DNA of 33,018 nucleotides from CAYVGO01 sp964450725 (lineage in GTDB: Bacteria > Bacteroidota > Bacteroidia > Bacteroidales > UBA932): positions 1 to 33,018 of the forward strand of contig CAYVGO010000023.1 of NCBI GenBank assembly GCA_964450725.1, in the 5' to 3' direction. The notes beneath the pieces were generated by a model that was given only the letters and a program-made list of their open reading frames with translations, was not told the DNA's origin and did no database searches. Position 1 is the stretch's first letter. The number at the start of each line of letters is the position of its first letter. Shown here piece after piece: positions 1 through 8,929 of the stretch. The position numbers were made by a program, and so were the translations under genes.

Positions 1-362
1 ACCACTTCTGCATTTTCATTTTTTGCAGTTTTATATAATTCTTCAAACATATTTAATTCGCAGTAATCATCATGGTCTGTAAAACCAATATACTCACCAG
101 TTGCTATTTTTAACCCTTCATTGCGAGAAAAACCAATATGTAAGTTTTCTTTATTTTTTACAATTTTAATCCTGCTATCTTTACGGGCGTAATCGTCTGC
201 CACTTGATCACTACCATCTGTCGGACAATCTAACACCAAAATAATCTCAATTTCGTCCAAAGTTTGATTAATCAAAGAGTCTAAACATTTATAGAGATAT
301 TTCCCTGCATTATGAATAGGAACAATAATGCTTACTTTTGGTTCGACGTTTTTATTATTCAT
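1..362 (-). CDS. Glycosyltransferase family 2 (GT-A fold), 3' part cut by the window edge
   Basis: The reading frame begins with ATG at 362 and runs off the window start, giving the first 120 residues. It opens with the family 2 signature KVSIIVPIHNAGKYLYKCLDSL, followed by a VLDCPTDGSD segment (nucleotide-binding strand and Asp) and an NEGLKIATGEYIGFTDHDD stretch near residues 83-98. The last part holds the metal-binding DxD-type motif, seen here as DHDD. These proteins transfer a sugar from an NDP-sugar to a growing glycan, usually in capsule, O-antigen or exopolysaccharide synthesis. The acceptor and sugar cannot be told from this part. A 168-bp gap without a clear promoter separates it from aroD, which lies upstream on the same strand. 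Confidence 0.88.
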   Translation of the reverse strand, partial: MNNKNVEPKVSIIVPIHNAGKYLYKCLDSLINQTLDEIEIILVLDCPTDGSDQVADDYARKDSRIKIVKNKENLHIGFSRNEGLKIATGEYIGFTDHDDYCELNMFEELYKTAKNENAEV

Positions 363-530
363 TAGAAATTTTTATTTTTTTTAATACATCTTGAATAGTT
401 CGTTCCTAATGGAGCAATTTTTCCTATAATATTACAACAAGAGAGATTCAATTATATTTTCATATAATCTATAAAAGATTAACCGATGAAAGAAACAGGT
501 CTTCGACTTTATAATTCAGATACTCTCATA

Positions 531-1205
531 CTACACAGATGTAGTTTTATTACCACTGATGCAAGTTTTATTAATGCTCGGAAAATTCTCCACATTCCAT
601 TGTCCGGGTGCAGTTTCTTCTCCCTGTCGTGCAGCAACGTAAGTAAACGGACAACCAGACTTTAAACAATCGACCCGTGTCAATTTTCCAACTTCACCCA
701 TTCCAAAAGCAATTAATTGTTGTGGGGAAAATGCAGTTTGGTAAAACTTCTGCAACACTTCGCAATCGGACAGTTGATTAACTGTAGTAATGATTTTCAA
801 AATATCGGGTTTCCATTCCAACATCTCTTTTTCAATCTGTTGAAGTTCTTTAAGGCTTGGTGTAAGTTCGTAATTGTGATATGATAGAATCACTTTACGT
901 CCATAATATTTAGCAACCTCAAAAAGCATTTTTTTATATTGATTATCTGCTTCAATTTCAATATCTACATAATCTGCTCCATATTGTAATGCGGTTACCA
1001 AATAAGCAGAACGAATCAACATGTTATTTTCATTTTCTCTGCATGTAACTATGGTTTTTGTTGCTTTATTTTGGAAAGTTTCGACTAATTCTTGATATGA
1101 CAATTGGGTTATATCCAAGCGAATTTCCACAAATGGAAATTGCTGCATATCTTTCCATAAATCGTTACTATTTTTTGCTTGTAATGAGACAACGTAGTTC
1201 ATCAT
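531..1205 (-). CDS. aroD: 3-dehydroquinate dehydratase, type I
   Basis: This enzyme carries out the third step of the shikimate pathway, 3-dehydroquinate to 3-dehydroshikimate, through a Schiff base. The 224-residue length fits the type I (class I aldolase-like TIM barrel) family. Visible family motifs are EIRLD near residue 27, SYHNYELTP with the catalytic His near 110, DILKI with the Schiff-base Lys near 137, and the phosphate/carboxylate-binding GEVGKLTRV loop near 170. The protein starts with two Met codons, so the start could be 1205 or 1202. It follows the DUF1016 gene on the same strand after a 24-bp gap. It is cytoplasmic, with no signal peptide. Confidence 0.93.
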   Translation of the reverse strand: MMNYVVSLQAKNSNDLWKDMQQFPFVEIRLDITQLSYQELVETFQNKATKTIVTCRENENNMLIRSAYLVTALQYGADYVDIEIEADNQYKKMLFEVAKYYGRKVILSYHNYELTPSLKELQQIEKEMLEWKPDILKIITTVNQLSDCEVLQKFYQTAFSPQQLIAFGMGEVGKLTRVDCLKSGCPFTYVAARQGEETAPGQWNVENFPSINKTCISGNKTTSV

Positions 1206-1229
1206 TTGTAATTTATAAACAAGTTGTTA

Positions 1230-2465
1230 TTAAATTTTTTCTAATTCGTTTTTTATAAAATCTTCTAATTGCTTAGGATCGGGCAATTCTAATAAATACT
1301 TAGACACAAAAAGTTGATTATCCATTTTTGCAGTCGCATATTTTACTAATGTTTCTTTTTTATCGGCACAAAGAATAATCCCTATCGGCAAATTATCTCC
1401 CATGCCCATCTCTTCCATTTCATAATAGTTCAAATATAACGACATTTGTCCTGAGTCTGCATGTGAAAATATCCCTACCTTCAAATCAATTAGCACATGA
1501 CATTTTAATATTCTGTGATAAAAAACCAAGTCAATGTAGTAATGTGTATTATCAAACGAAATTCTTTTTTGCCGTGCTTCAAAACAAAATCCTCTGCCCA
1601 ATTCGATTAAAAATTTTTGTAAGTGCGTAATAATTGATTCTTCTAAATCGGTTTCACTGTATTCATTTTTTTCTTGTAGCCCTAAGAATTCTAAGTTTAA
1701 AGGATTTCTAATTATTTCTAAAGGATTTGTTGGTGGTAAGTTTTTAATCTTTTTTATTAGAGATTCTTTATTGGTTGACAATTGGGTTCTTTCACAGAGT
1801 AAAGTATCAATAGCATTTTCCAACTGTCGTACCGACCAGCAATTTTTCACGGCTTCTATTTCATAAAACATTCGTTTTAAAGGGTCAGTTATCCGTAATA
1901 ATTCTAAAAAATGTGAAAAGCATAATTTAGAAAACAACACTTCCGGTGGCAACGAAAAACCAAGTTCACTATTTACTAAAACTACATCTGTAGATTTTGC
2001 GGTTGCTGACCGCAAAATCTGGTTCTCATTATTGTTATTGTCTAATTTTATGGACAGTGTCCGTAAAATTTTATCACTTTTATTATCAATGGTTTGTAAT
2101 TTTGTAGACAGTGTCCGCAAAATTGGAATCTGTTCTCGCACACTATCTTGAAGTGATGAAATAATAACATCTAAAAAATAAGGATAGGTGTTATAGAAAC
2201 TTCGACAAGTATAAAGTTGACTACTTGTTAATCCTTTGATATGTTTGACGCGTTTGGCTAACTCTTGCATTAAACTTGTACCATAGTCAGCCCTATCAGC
2301 TCCTTTGAGTTCATACTCGGCAATATAATAACCAATTAACCAATTTCGGAAGGTTAGTCCGCGATTGATGACGGTTACTGCCTGTTGTTGTAATATTTGA
2401 TGAGTAGAATCAATATTGTCAACAAGTCCAATTAAATCAAACATGGAAATACTTGATTTCTTCAT
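1230..2465 (-). CDS. DUF1016 / YhcG-type PD-(D/E)XK nuclease family protein
   Basis: This 411-residue protein matches the DUF1016 (YhcG/PDDEXK_9) architecture. The N-terminal winged-helix-like half (about 15-100) carries RNWLIGYYIAEYELKG and YGTSLMQELAK. The middle has SHFLELLRITDPLKRMFYE and the WSVRQLENAIDTLL segment. The C-terminal half (about 250-400) carries FLGLQE, the nuclease-like strand YYIDLVFYHRILKCHVLIDLK with its D...D-x-K pattern, and the NLPIGIILCADK segment. The family is a predicted DNA nuclease, often found as accessory or defence-type cargo. Its role here is not known. The linker between the two halves (about 114-155) has three in-frame repeats of ILRTLS-type sequence, each encoded by a DNA palindrome (see the repeat entry). 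That kind of linker variation is unusual for a conserved enzyme. Confidence 0.85.
   Translation of the reverse strand: MKKSSISMFDLIGLVDNIDSTHQILQQQAVTVINRGLTFRNWLIGYYIAEYELKGADRADYGTSLMQELAKRVKHIKGLTSSQLYTCRSFYNTYPYFLDVIISSLQDSVREQIPILRTLSTKLQTIDNKSDKILRTLSIKLDNNNNENQILRSATAKSTDVVLVNSELGFSLPPEVLFSKLCFSHFLELLRITDPLKRMFYEIEAVKNCWSVRQLENAIDTLLCERTQLSTNKESLIKKIKNLPPTNPLEIIRNPLNLEFLGLQEKNEYSETDLEESIITHLQKFLIELGRGFCFEARQKRISFDNTHYYIDLVFYHRILKCHVLIDLKVGIFSHADSGQMSLYLNYYEMEEMGMGDNLPIGIILCADKKETLVKYATAKMDNQLFVSKYLLELPDPKQLEDFIKNELEKI
1994..2123. repeat. Three in-frame 25-bp palindromes inside the DUF1016 gene
   Basis: Palindromes lie at 1994-2018, 2045-2069 and 2099-2123. Each has the form ATTTT...AAAAT with a GC-containing core. 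The first has perfect 9-bp arms around a 7-nt loop; the second and third share a GGACA/TGTCC-type core and have one or two arm mismatches. The spacings are 51 and 54 bp, both multiples of three, so each copy encodes the same peptide phase (ILRTLSTKL, ILRTLSIKL, ILRSATAKS on the minus strand). The period therefore respects the reading frame. Confidence 0.85.
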
Positions 2466-2523
2466 CTAAATTCTTTGTAATTTCTTTCACTCATCAGAGA
2501 TTTGTTTTCCTCTTTCAATTTCA

Positions 2524-5500
2524 CTATCTTGGTGTTATTCTTGCAAAACGCTTGGCAACCCGTAGAATTTGGATGACATTAATCCATGATACTACTTTAT
2601 ACAATATATTGAAATACAAGAAAACATATCCTACAATGGTCAAAACCCATAAAAATACAATATTAAATACAACCGTATCTATTTTCCAGTCTCCCAAACG
2701 TTTGTATGGAGCATAAAAATGAGCCTGTCCGTTAGTGTAAATTGGTTCTTTATAAATCGGGTCTTTGTATTGTACTAACATATTGTTATACTCTTTAATT
2801 TTATCAATTTCATTTTTTGCCAAAACTAAATTACTTAACGCTTCATTCGTATTTTTTTGTCGAAAAGTTTGCAAAGCCTTTTCTCCTCCCATTTTTTGTG
2901 CCAAAATGACCAAGTTATTACTTCTTATATCACGCAACGTCTTAGTTCTCTCCAAAAGTTCTTCTCTCAAAGAATCTAATTTTGCCCGAATAAAGGGAAT
3001 ATTGTGTTGCCTTTCTACTTGTTGAGCAATCTCATGAATTTCTTTATTTTTACAACAAAACGAAGACTTTGTCAATGTTCGAAAACTTTTACGAATGAGA
3101 AGCCATTCGGCTTTATACTCCGGAGAAGCAGAAACTGTATTTTCCAGTCTGGCCAATTTATTATCAAGAATAGGTAAAAAATATGTTGTCCAATAACTAA
3201 ATTGGCTGATTTTCATATTATCCTCAAAAAATGGTTTTTCATAATTGTTATATCTATACTGTGCAACACTTAATGCTTCAAACGACCATCTTGAAATTGC
3301 GGCATTACCAACAAGGGGAACTCGATTAACACCATCTATTGATGGATGTAACTTATCATAAGAAACGACCATCCCGCTGAGTAAAATTTGAGGAACAAGA
3401 ATCACTGGTATTAAGATATAAATAGCTGCCTCAGATTTTAATGCAGCAGAAATATTTAATCCCAACATATTGGCACATACAGCCGAACTGAAAAGAATTG
3501 ACCAGAAAATCCAAAAACCGGTTTCTATTTCCAAAATCGTATTACCAATCCATGTAAAGGCAAAACTCTGAATGGCGGACACAAGCAATAAAAACAATAC
3601 TTTTGACAACAAGTAAGCATTACGGCTCAAATTTAAAAATTTCTCACGTTGCCTTACCTTACGGTCTCTCACTATTTGTTCTGCACTTGAAGATAGTCCG
3701 CAAAATAAAACGGCAATAACACACATCAATAAGTAAGACGGAATGTTAGCATTTTCACTATAAAGATACTGTGACGGGTTCTCCGGAGTTCCGGCAACAA
3801 ACTTGGTGAAATATCCTAAAATACAAGCCAATATGGGTGCCGTAAGCATAGTTACCAGCAAATATTGTGTATCGGCTATTTTGGATTTGACGGTACGTTG
3901 CAAAAAAATAATCAATTGCTTGATTCGAGAGGGGATTTGAAAGTTATTTTTAGGTATAGGATTAAATATCGAGGGAGTTTTATAGATTAAAGGCTTAATA
4001 TTTTTATTATATAAATTATACCACTCTCGTGCAGACCGTTTACGAACACGTGTCAATTTCCCGTATTCATTCACAATGCGAGACTCCACAACCTTCAAAA
4101 TAACATCTGTGTTGATTGCTCCGCAATGTGAGCATTCATCTTCCGACAAATTAGGTAAATTTCCTTCGTGTTTAAAGTATCGAATGGCATCCATAGGATT
4201 GCCCTGAAAAATTACTTTTCCCCCTTGATCAACTATCAAAATTCGATTAAATAATTTAAAGATATCGCTTGACGGTTGATGGATATTTACAATAATTAAT
4301 CTTCCTTCAATGGATTGCCGCTTAAGCATGAACATGATTTTTTCGGAGTCTATCGAAGATAAGCCGGATGTAGGTTCATCAATAAACAAAATGTAGGGAC
4401 TACGCATCACCTCCATCGCAATATTCAATCGCTTTCGTTGTCCTCCGCTGATAAATTTGTTGAGCGGGTTACCTACTTTTAAATTCTGAGCCTCTACCAA
4501 ATCAAATTTTTCTATAGTGTCGGCAACCAATTCCTCTATTTGCTGTTTTGAATAATCTTTAAAGCAAAGTCTTGCTCCATATTTCAAATTTTCTTTTACG
4601 GTCAACTCTTCTACCAGCAAATCATCTTGAGGAACATAGCCTATAACACCCTTCAACTCTTCTTTGTCTTCTTCTAAATCTAAACCGTTGATGGTAATTT
4701 TCCCTCCTTTTCTTGATTTCAATGACCCGTTAAGCAAATTCAGCAATGTCGATTTTCCTACCCCACTTCCACCCATAATAGCAACCAATTCTCCTGTTTT
4801 TGCGTGAAAATCAAAAGGGGCTATTCCATCTTTGGAACCTACAAAACGATAACTGATATTAGTCGCAATATATTCCAATTGCGGAAATTCTTCATCATAG
4901 TTAAAAGTATTGATAACTTTATTATAATAAATCGGGTCTATCAGCGCTCCACGAATGACAGTTCCTAATCCAAATAAATAAGATGTATTTTCTTCAATCG
5001 CACGGCCGTTCAAAAATATATTTCCATCTTCGATACCAAAATACTTCATCAAATAAGTATTTGTACTTTCAATTCTAAAAACGTAAACCCTTCCTTTAAT
5101 TTTATTATTTTGTAAATACTTACAAGGAGTGTTTTCTAATGTGTTATGCGCTGCGACCAATAACAAGTTTTCCGTATGAGGCAGTTTTTCTTCTTTTTCT
5201 ACAATAAACTGTACTCCATAGCGAAGTTCTTCTTTGTCGAGTTTAAACTCTTCGGCAAGTTCTAAAAGTGTGGGAAGAAACTCTTCTTTACGTTCACTTA
5301 TATTACCGGCAAATTCACTCAATTGTAACAGCAACCACATTTTTTGATGGTCTTCAAACTGCACATTGACGCCGCTTGTCAGTTTATTAAGATGTCTATT
5401 GAATTGTTGCTTTTTTAATGAACCCTCCAACAATTCATAATAATCATCATATCGGTGAACAATTTGTTCGATTTGTTCATCTTGATAATCTTTAGTTTCC

Positions 5501-5604
5501 AAAAATCCGATAAATGTACTACGACCTCGATATTCTTTCATCTTCAAAGACAAAACAATATAGGCAAATAATTGCGTTAAAGCCGTCAATAAGTTTTCAT
5601 TCAT
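2524..5604 (-). CDS. ABCG-like ABC transporter, fused ATPase and ABC-2 type permease
   Basis: This 1026-residue protein has the domain order of a half-size ABCG/White-type exporter with a long N-terminal extension. Residues 1-120 are helical and resemble TerB-type domains (inference). About 170-240 is a beta-rich, possibly FHA-like segment with LNGRAIEE. The ATPase follows: Walker A GGSGVGKST near 280, Q-loop GYVPQDD near 330, signature ISGGQRKRLN near 386, Walker B ILFIDEPTSGLSS near 405, and an IHQPSSD switch. A CSHCGA Cys pair near 490 could bind metal. The C-terminal part (from about 600) has several membrane segments and, between the later ones, a long polar, partly coiled-coil region (about 800-980). 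The substrate is unknown. It lies 51 bp downstream of the Ig-like lipoprotein gene on the same strand. Confidence 0.88.
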   Translation of the reverse strand: MNENLLTALTQLFAYIVLSLKMKEYRGRSTFIGFLETKDYQDEQIEQIVHRYDDYYELLEGSLKKQQFNRHLNKLTSGVNVQFEDHQKMWLLLQLSEFAGNISERKEEFLPTLLELAEEFKLDKEELRYGVQFIVEKEEKLPHTENLLLVAAHNTLENTPCKYLQNNKIKGRVYVFRIESTNTYLMKYFGIEDGNIFLNGRAIEENTSYLFGLGTVIRGALIDPIYYNKVINTFNYDEEFPQLEYIATNISYRFVGSKDGIAPFDFHAKTGELVAIMGGSGVGKSTLLNLLNGSLKSRKGGKITINGLDLEEDKEELKGVIGYVPQDDLLVEELTVKENLKYGARLCFKDYSKQQIEELVADTIEKFDLVEAQNLKVGNPLNKFISGGQRKRLNIAMEVMRSPYILFIDEPTSGLSSIDSEKIMFMLKRQSIEGRLIIVNIHQPSSDIFKLFNRILIVDQGGKVIFQGNPMDAIRYFKHEGNLPNLSEDECSHCGAINTDVILKVVESRIVNEYGKLTRVRKRSAREWYNLYNKNIKPLIYKTPSIFNPIPKNNFQIPSRIKQLIIFLQRTVKSKIADTQYLLVTMLTAPILACILGYFTKFVAGTPENPSQYLYSENANIPSYLLMCVIAVLFCGLSSSAEQIVRDRKVRQREKFLNLSRNAYLLSKVLFLLLVSAIQSFAFTWIGNTILEIETGFWIFWSILFSSAVCANMLGLNISAALKSEAAIYILIPVILVPQILLSGMVVSYDKLHPSIDGVNRVPLVGNAAISRWSFEALSVAQYRYNNYEKPFFEDNMKISQFSYWTTYFLPILDNKLARLENTVSASPEYKAEWLLIRKSFRTLTKSSFCCKNKEIHEIAQQVERQHNIPFIRAKLDSLREELLERTKTLRDIRSNNLVILAQKMGGEKALQTFRQKNTNEALSNLVLAKNEIDKIKEYNNMLVQYKDPIYKEPIYTNGQAHFYAPYKRLGDWKIDTVVFNIVFLWVLTIVGYVFLYFNILYKVVSWINVIQILRVAKRFARITPR

Positions 5605-5655
5605 ACATAAATAATTTTGAATGGTTATGTATTAGAATATATTTGTAAGTTTGGG

Positions 5656-7818
5656 TTAATCAACATACTGTTTTTTTTCCTCTTCCGGTACAGCAATTTG
5701 TTGGAAAATATCGGCAATATTTACTTTCAAATTGAACTCCCAATTTTCTTTTAATATTATTTTTTCGTTTTTATCATTGGTTTGTAGTGTTGCTACCTCT
5801 TCCGGCTGAAGACAATACCAATAATTACCCGTATCCCACTGCCCGTTTTTATTCAAATCTTTAATTACCTTTAATGTGTGTTCGGCGGGCTTTAAGTAAG
5901 AAAAAATAATGGAATCATTCCTTGTAACTACTTGCTCTCTGACTTGATTTTTACCTTCAAAAAGTTGAAATATGTATTGTTGCTGATCTATATTTTCAAC
6001 ATGCAATATCATAGTGGCTGTCTTTTCCGGATTGACCGTTGTAAACTCACCTTTAATTGTATCATTGGCTTGTTTATAACAATCTACAAATGTTTCCGGC
6101 AATATTTCATATTGATAAGTAGTGTTGGGTTCTAAAGGAAAATCAACGGTATAATGTCGTATTTTCAAACTGTCTTGAATAAACCTGAAAGGTACTGTCG
6201 TAAATGTGGTATCTTTTGTTCGTGGATTGATTTTTATTTTCTGACAACGTATTCCTTCTTCTCGCAATGTGATTAAAGGTGCTGAAAAACTTGTTGTAAT
6301 AACGGTAAACGGGTTAATGTTGGAAGTATTCAACATCGGTTTCAATGTCCAATGTACCGGCTTTAAAATCACTGTATCTATTTTTTCTTCTTCCTTTTCT
6401 ACCAATTTATCAATCAAACCCGTCAATCCTCCTGCCGATTTTTTCTTAGGTTTTTCTTCTTTCACCTCTTCTTTTTTTGGCTTGTCACTGTAAGTCAATC
6501 GTAAGTTTTCTGATTTTGGCGATAACAATCCCAATGAATCTGTACGTAAATAACTGAAACGCACATACAGTGTATCCGGCACTCGCAAAGTAGTATCCAT
6601 CACCCAATAATGTAATGTGTCTGACTGCAAAGATTTCTCAATCGTTATTGATGAAAGCGGAATGCTATCAATCGAAAAACTGTCAATTTGCGGAGTCGCA
6701 GCACTAAAAATTAACGAAAATTTATTACGCTCCGTACGTTCACTATTGAGCAACAATTGTTTTTCAGATTTTTCTCGGAAAACACGAATAAGAAATTGCG
6801 GTCTTTTTTTCGACATTTCTGTACTGTCCAAAACATAACCATAAGGTCTCAAAATTTTCACTCCATGTCGATGGTCTTGATGATTGTCAGATGAAGAGTC
6901 TTTTTCAACTTTAGACGTATCAGATTTTATATGGACACTATCCGGTAAAAGTTGAGGAAAAGTATCTATTGGGGGCTGAGAAGCCAATTGATTATTATGA
7001 AAAGTATCTGCAGTCATTGCAGAGGTATGCACATCACATAGCGTATCTACAATATAGTGATTGTGAGTACTGTCTTTACATGTTTCAGGATAGCAAAACC
7101 AATGCTTAGGCGGCTCAAGTTCTAATGGTGATAATGTTTCTTCTAAAAAACCTATTAATTCTGTTCCTGTTGTATATTTCCAGTCATTATCTTTATCTTC
7201 TATCACAACAATTTTATAGTGAACATCGCGCAAGTATTCTGCTGTAAAAAAGCCGTCTTCTTCCACAAAAAAAACATTATCGGGCAGTGATTTAAAAATA
7301 ATACTATCATCATCGGATCTATAAAAAAGTACAATCAAGTTTTTCATCGGCTCTCCCGTAAAAGCATCTATGGCTTTACCCTCCATCCGTAACGTATCTA
7401 AAAGTGAATCGGTTGAAAAAGCATATCGATAACTTTTATAAACATTTCCTTCGTTATTATCTGCCAAGCCATCACCAAAATGCAACATATAGGTAGTAGA
7501 TTTGCGTAAAGTGTCATTAAACTTAATATCTACGTTTTTTCCGTTCAAAACAATCGTAGGTTTAGGTCGCATGGGTGGAGAAATATAAAACTGCTTATTA
7601 ATGTCTTTGAGTTGCATGTATTCATTAAAAGTCAAGACTATCTTTTTTCCTGAAAAATCAGTACTACCCCATTGTGGCTTGGTTCTTACCAATATAGGAG
7701 GAATAGTATCTTTATCACCACCTTGCGGACTACTGATTCTTGCACAACTGCTACCTATATAAAATATGAAAACAGCACTGCTGAAAACCCACAAAAACAA
7801 CTGCAGAAAAAATTTCAT
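5656..7818 (-). CDS. Bacteroidota Ig-like domain lipoprotein (SbsA-type Ig)
   Basis: The 720-residue product starts with a membrane-type signal sequence ending at Cys25 (GSSC-ARISSP). The GGDKDTIPP motif and the beta-rich segment around LVRTKPQWGSTDFSGKKI are typical of a conserved Bacteroidota envelope lipoprotein with an N-terminal bacterial Ig-like (Ig_5/SbsA-type) domain. The rest is rich in beta structure. A strongly charged Lys/Glu-rich insert (about 440-475, with EEVKEEKPKKKS) breaks it. Function is unknown; it is likely anchored in the outer membrane. The 3' end of the upstream dehydrogenase gene overlaps the start of this gene by 4 bp, so the two are probably cotranscribed. Confidence 0.82.
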   Translation of the reverse strand: MKFFLQLFLWVFSSAVFIFYIGSSCARISSPQGGDKDTIPPILVRTKPQWGSTDFSGKKIVLTFNEYMQLKDINKQFYISPPMRPKPTIVLNGKNVDIKFNDTLRKSTTYMLHFGDGLADNNEGNVYKSYRYAFSTDSLLDTLRMEGKAIDAFTGEPMKNLIVLFYRSDDDSIIFKSLPDNVFFVEEDGFFTAEYLRDVHYKIVVIEDKDNDWKYTTGTELIGFLEETLSPLELEPPKHWFCYPETCKDSTHNHYIVDTLCDVHTSAMTADTFHNNQLASQPPIDTFPQLLPDSVHIKSDTSKVEKDSSSDNHQDHRHGVKILRPYGYVLDSTEMSKKRPQFLIRVFREKSEKQLLLNSERTERNKFSLIFSAATPQIDSFSIDSIPLSSITIEKSLQSDTLHYWVMDTTLRVPDTLYVRFSYLRTDSLGLLSPKSENLRLTYSDKPKKEEVKEEKPKKKSAGGLTGLIDKLVEKEEEKIDTVILKPVHWTLKPMLNTSNINPFTVITTSFSAPLITLREEGIRCQKIKINPRTKDTTFTTVPFRFIQDSLKIRHYTVDFPLEPNTTYQYEILPETFVDCYKQANDTIKGEFTTVNPEKTATMILHVENIDQQQYIFQLFEGKNQVREQVVTRNDSIIFSYLKPAEHTLKVIKDLNKNGQWDTGNYWYCLQPEEVATLQTNDKNEKIILKENWEFNLKVNIADIFQQIAVPEEEKKQYVD

Positions 7819-8759
7819 TGATGATTACTATATTTATAAAAGCCTTGTCCGGTACTTATTCCATAATGTTTGGCTCTGTAAAGTTTCATCAATAACGGTG
7901 ATGGTTTATACTTTTTGTCTCCATATTCATCATACAGATTCTGCATCAGCGTTACCAATTTTTCAATACCTATTTTATCTGCAGAAGCAAATAATTTATT
8001 GCTCATTCCAAATCCTTTATTAACAATGGTGTCAATATCTTCAATATTCCCTGTTCCTTCCATCATCATTTGGCAAGCCTCATTAAGCATCACCATAAAC
8101 AATCGCAAACTAATCATACCCGCACTTTCTCCAACTTCAATAGGGATATGGTTGATAAGTTTAGCAAACTGCTTCACTTTTTCCAAAACCCATTGCTCGG
8201 TAAAAACTCCTTTGGTAATTTCCAAAATACCGCAATCTGATTGGAGTACTAAAAAATGTACACAAATACAGCGTTCTTTGTATTGTAAATCTGCCGCAAG
8301 CTCGCTGATGATAATCGTTGAAGCATTTGAAGCAATGATGGCATTGGGAGATAATATCCGTTCCAAGTGTCGAAAAGTTTCTTTACGTAACTCCGTATCT
8401 CTTATCCCTGCACGGTCATATCTTACAGCCTCAACAACAAACTCACAATCTGCCAAAGTATTAATATCTACAGAACCGTGTATTCTGCTTAGTACTACTT
8501 TTTTCTCACCTTCTGTTAATCCCCAACTCCCTATTTTAGTATTCAATTCTTCTGTAATACGGTCATAAGCATTGCTAACTCTTTCCTGATTAATTTCACA
8601 AAAATAAACTTCTATTCCTGCCGTAGCACACACTCTGGCTATATTAGAACCTTCTTTTCCACAACCGACAATTCCTATTTTTGAAAATAATGTATGTTCG
8701 GCTGAAACCTTTTTACGTAAGGCAAAACGGTCAATTTTATCATAGTGAATATTGCTCAT
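7815..8759 (-). CDS. 3-hydroxyacyl-CoA dehydrogenase family protein, divergent
   Basis: The 314-residue protein has an NAD-binding Rossmann motif GCGKEG at 32-37 and a C-terminal 3HCDH domain (LNEACQMMMEG, then NIEDIDTIVNKGFG). The family oxidises (S)-3-hydroxyacyl-CoA using NAD, as in butyrate or fatty acid metabolism. Three conserved spots differ: the FNPVP segment after the catalytic His is replaced by FLVLQ, the usual GFIVNR is GMISLR, and the usual GP after the G-rich turn is absent. His168 and Glu180 keep the normal 12-residue spacing, so the catalytic pair seems intact. I chose ATG 8759 over the longer start at 8837 because a promoter (TTG at 8817-8819, TATATTTG at 8789-8796) lies between them. 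Substrate is uncertain. Confidence 0.8.
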   Translation of the reverse strand: MSNIHYDKIDRFALRKKVSAEHTLFSKIGIVGCGKEGSNIARVCATAGIEVYFCEINQERVSNAYDRITEELNTKIGSWGLTEGEKKVVLSRIHGSVDINTLADCEFVVEAVRYDRAGIRDTELRKETFRHLERILSPNAIIASNASTIIISELAADLQYKERCICVHFLVLQSDCGILEITKGVFTEQWVLEKVKQFAKLINHIPIEVGESAGMISLRLFMVMLNEACQMMMEGTGNIEDIDTIVNKGFGMSNKLFASADKIGIEKLVTLMQNLYDEYGDKKYKPSPLLMKLYRAKHYGISTGQGFYKYSNHQ

Positions 8760-8788
8760 AGAACTCACTTTTGGGGTTATAGAAGTTA

Positions 8789-8819
8789 CAAATATAAGGG
8801 TTCTTTTTTGAAATCTCAA
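8789..8819 (-). promoter_or_regulatory. Promoter of the hydroxyacyl-CoA dehydrogenase gene
   Basis: Read on the minus strand, TTG (8819-8817) is followed after 20 bp by TATATTTG (8796-8789). This fits the Bacteroidota -33/-7 consensus TTG-N19-21-TAnnTTTG. It sits about 30 bp ahead of the ATG at 8759 and excludes the longer start. Confidence 0.75.
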
Positions 8820-8929
8820 AACAGAAAAGGCATGCACAATGTAACCAAACTTTGATGCACAAACGAAAGCTTTGTAGCATGGGGAAAAATCATATACTTT
8901 ACTGCAAAAATTTAATAATACAAAATAAG

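Noticed and set aside
16..60. Insertion sequence or transposase at the left edge
   Set aside because: The bases read through as a glycosyltransferase; no terminal repeats or transposase motifs are seen.
7915..8568. Plus-strand open frame of 217 codons
   Set aside because: It lies wholly inside the dehydrogenase gene on the other strand, and its Ser/Ile-rich product shows no family signal.
8760..8837. N-terminal extension of the hydroxyacyl-CoA dehydrogenase
   Set aside because: A clear -33/-7 promoter lies in it, so the transcript cannot include the upstream ATG.
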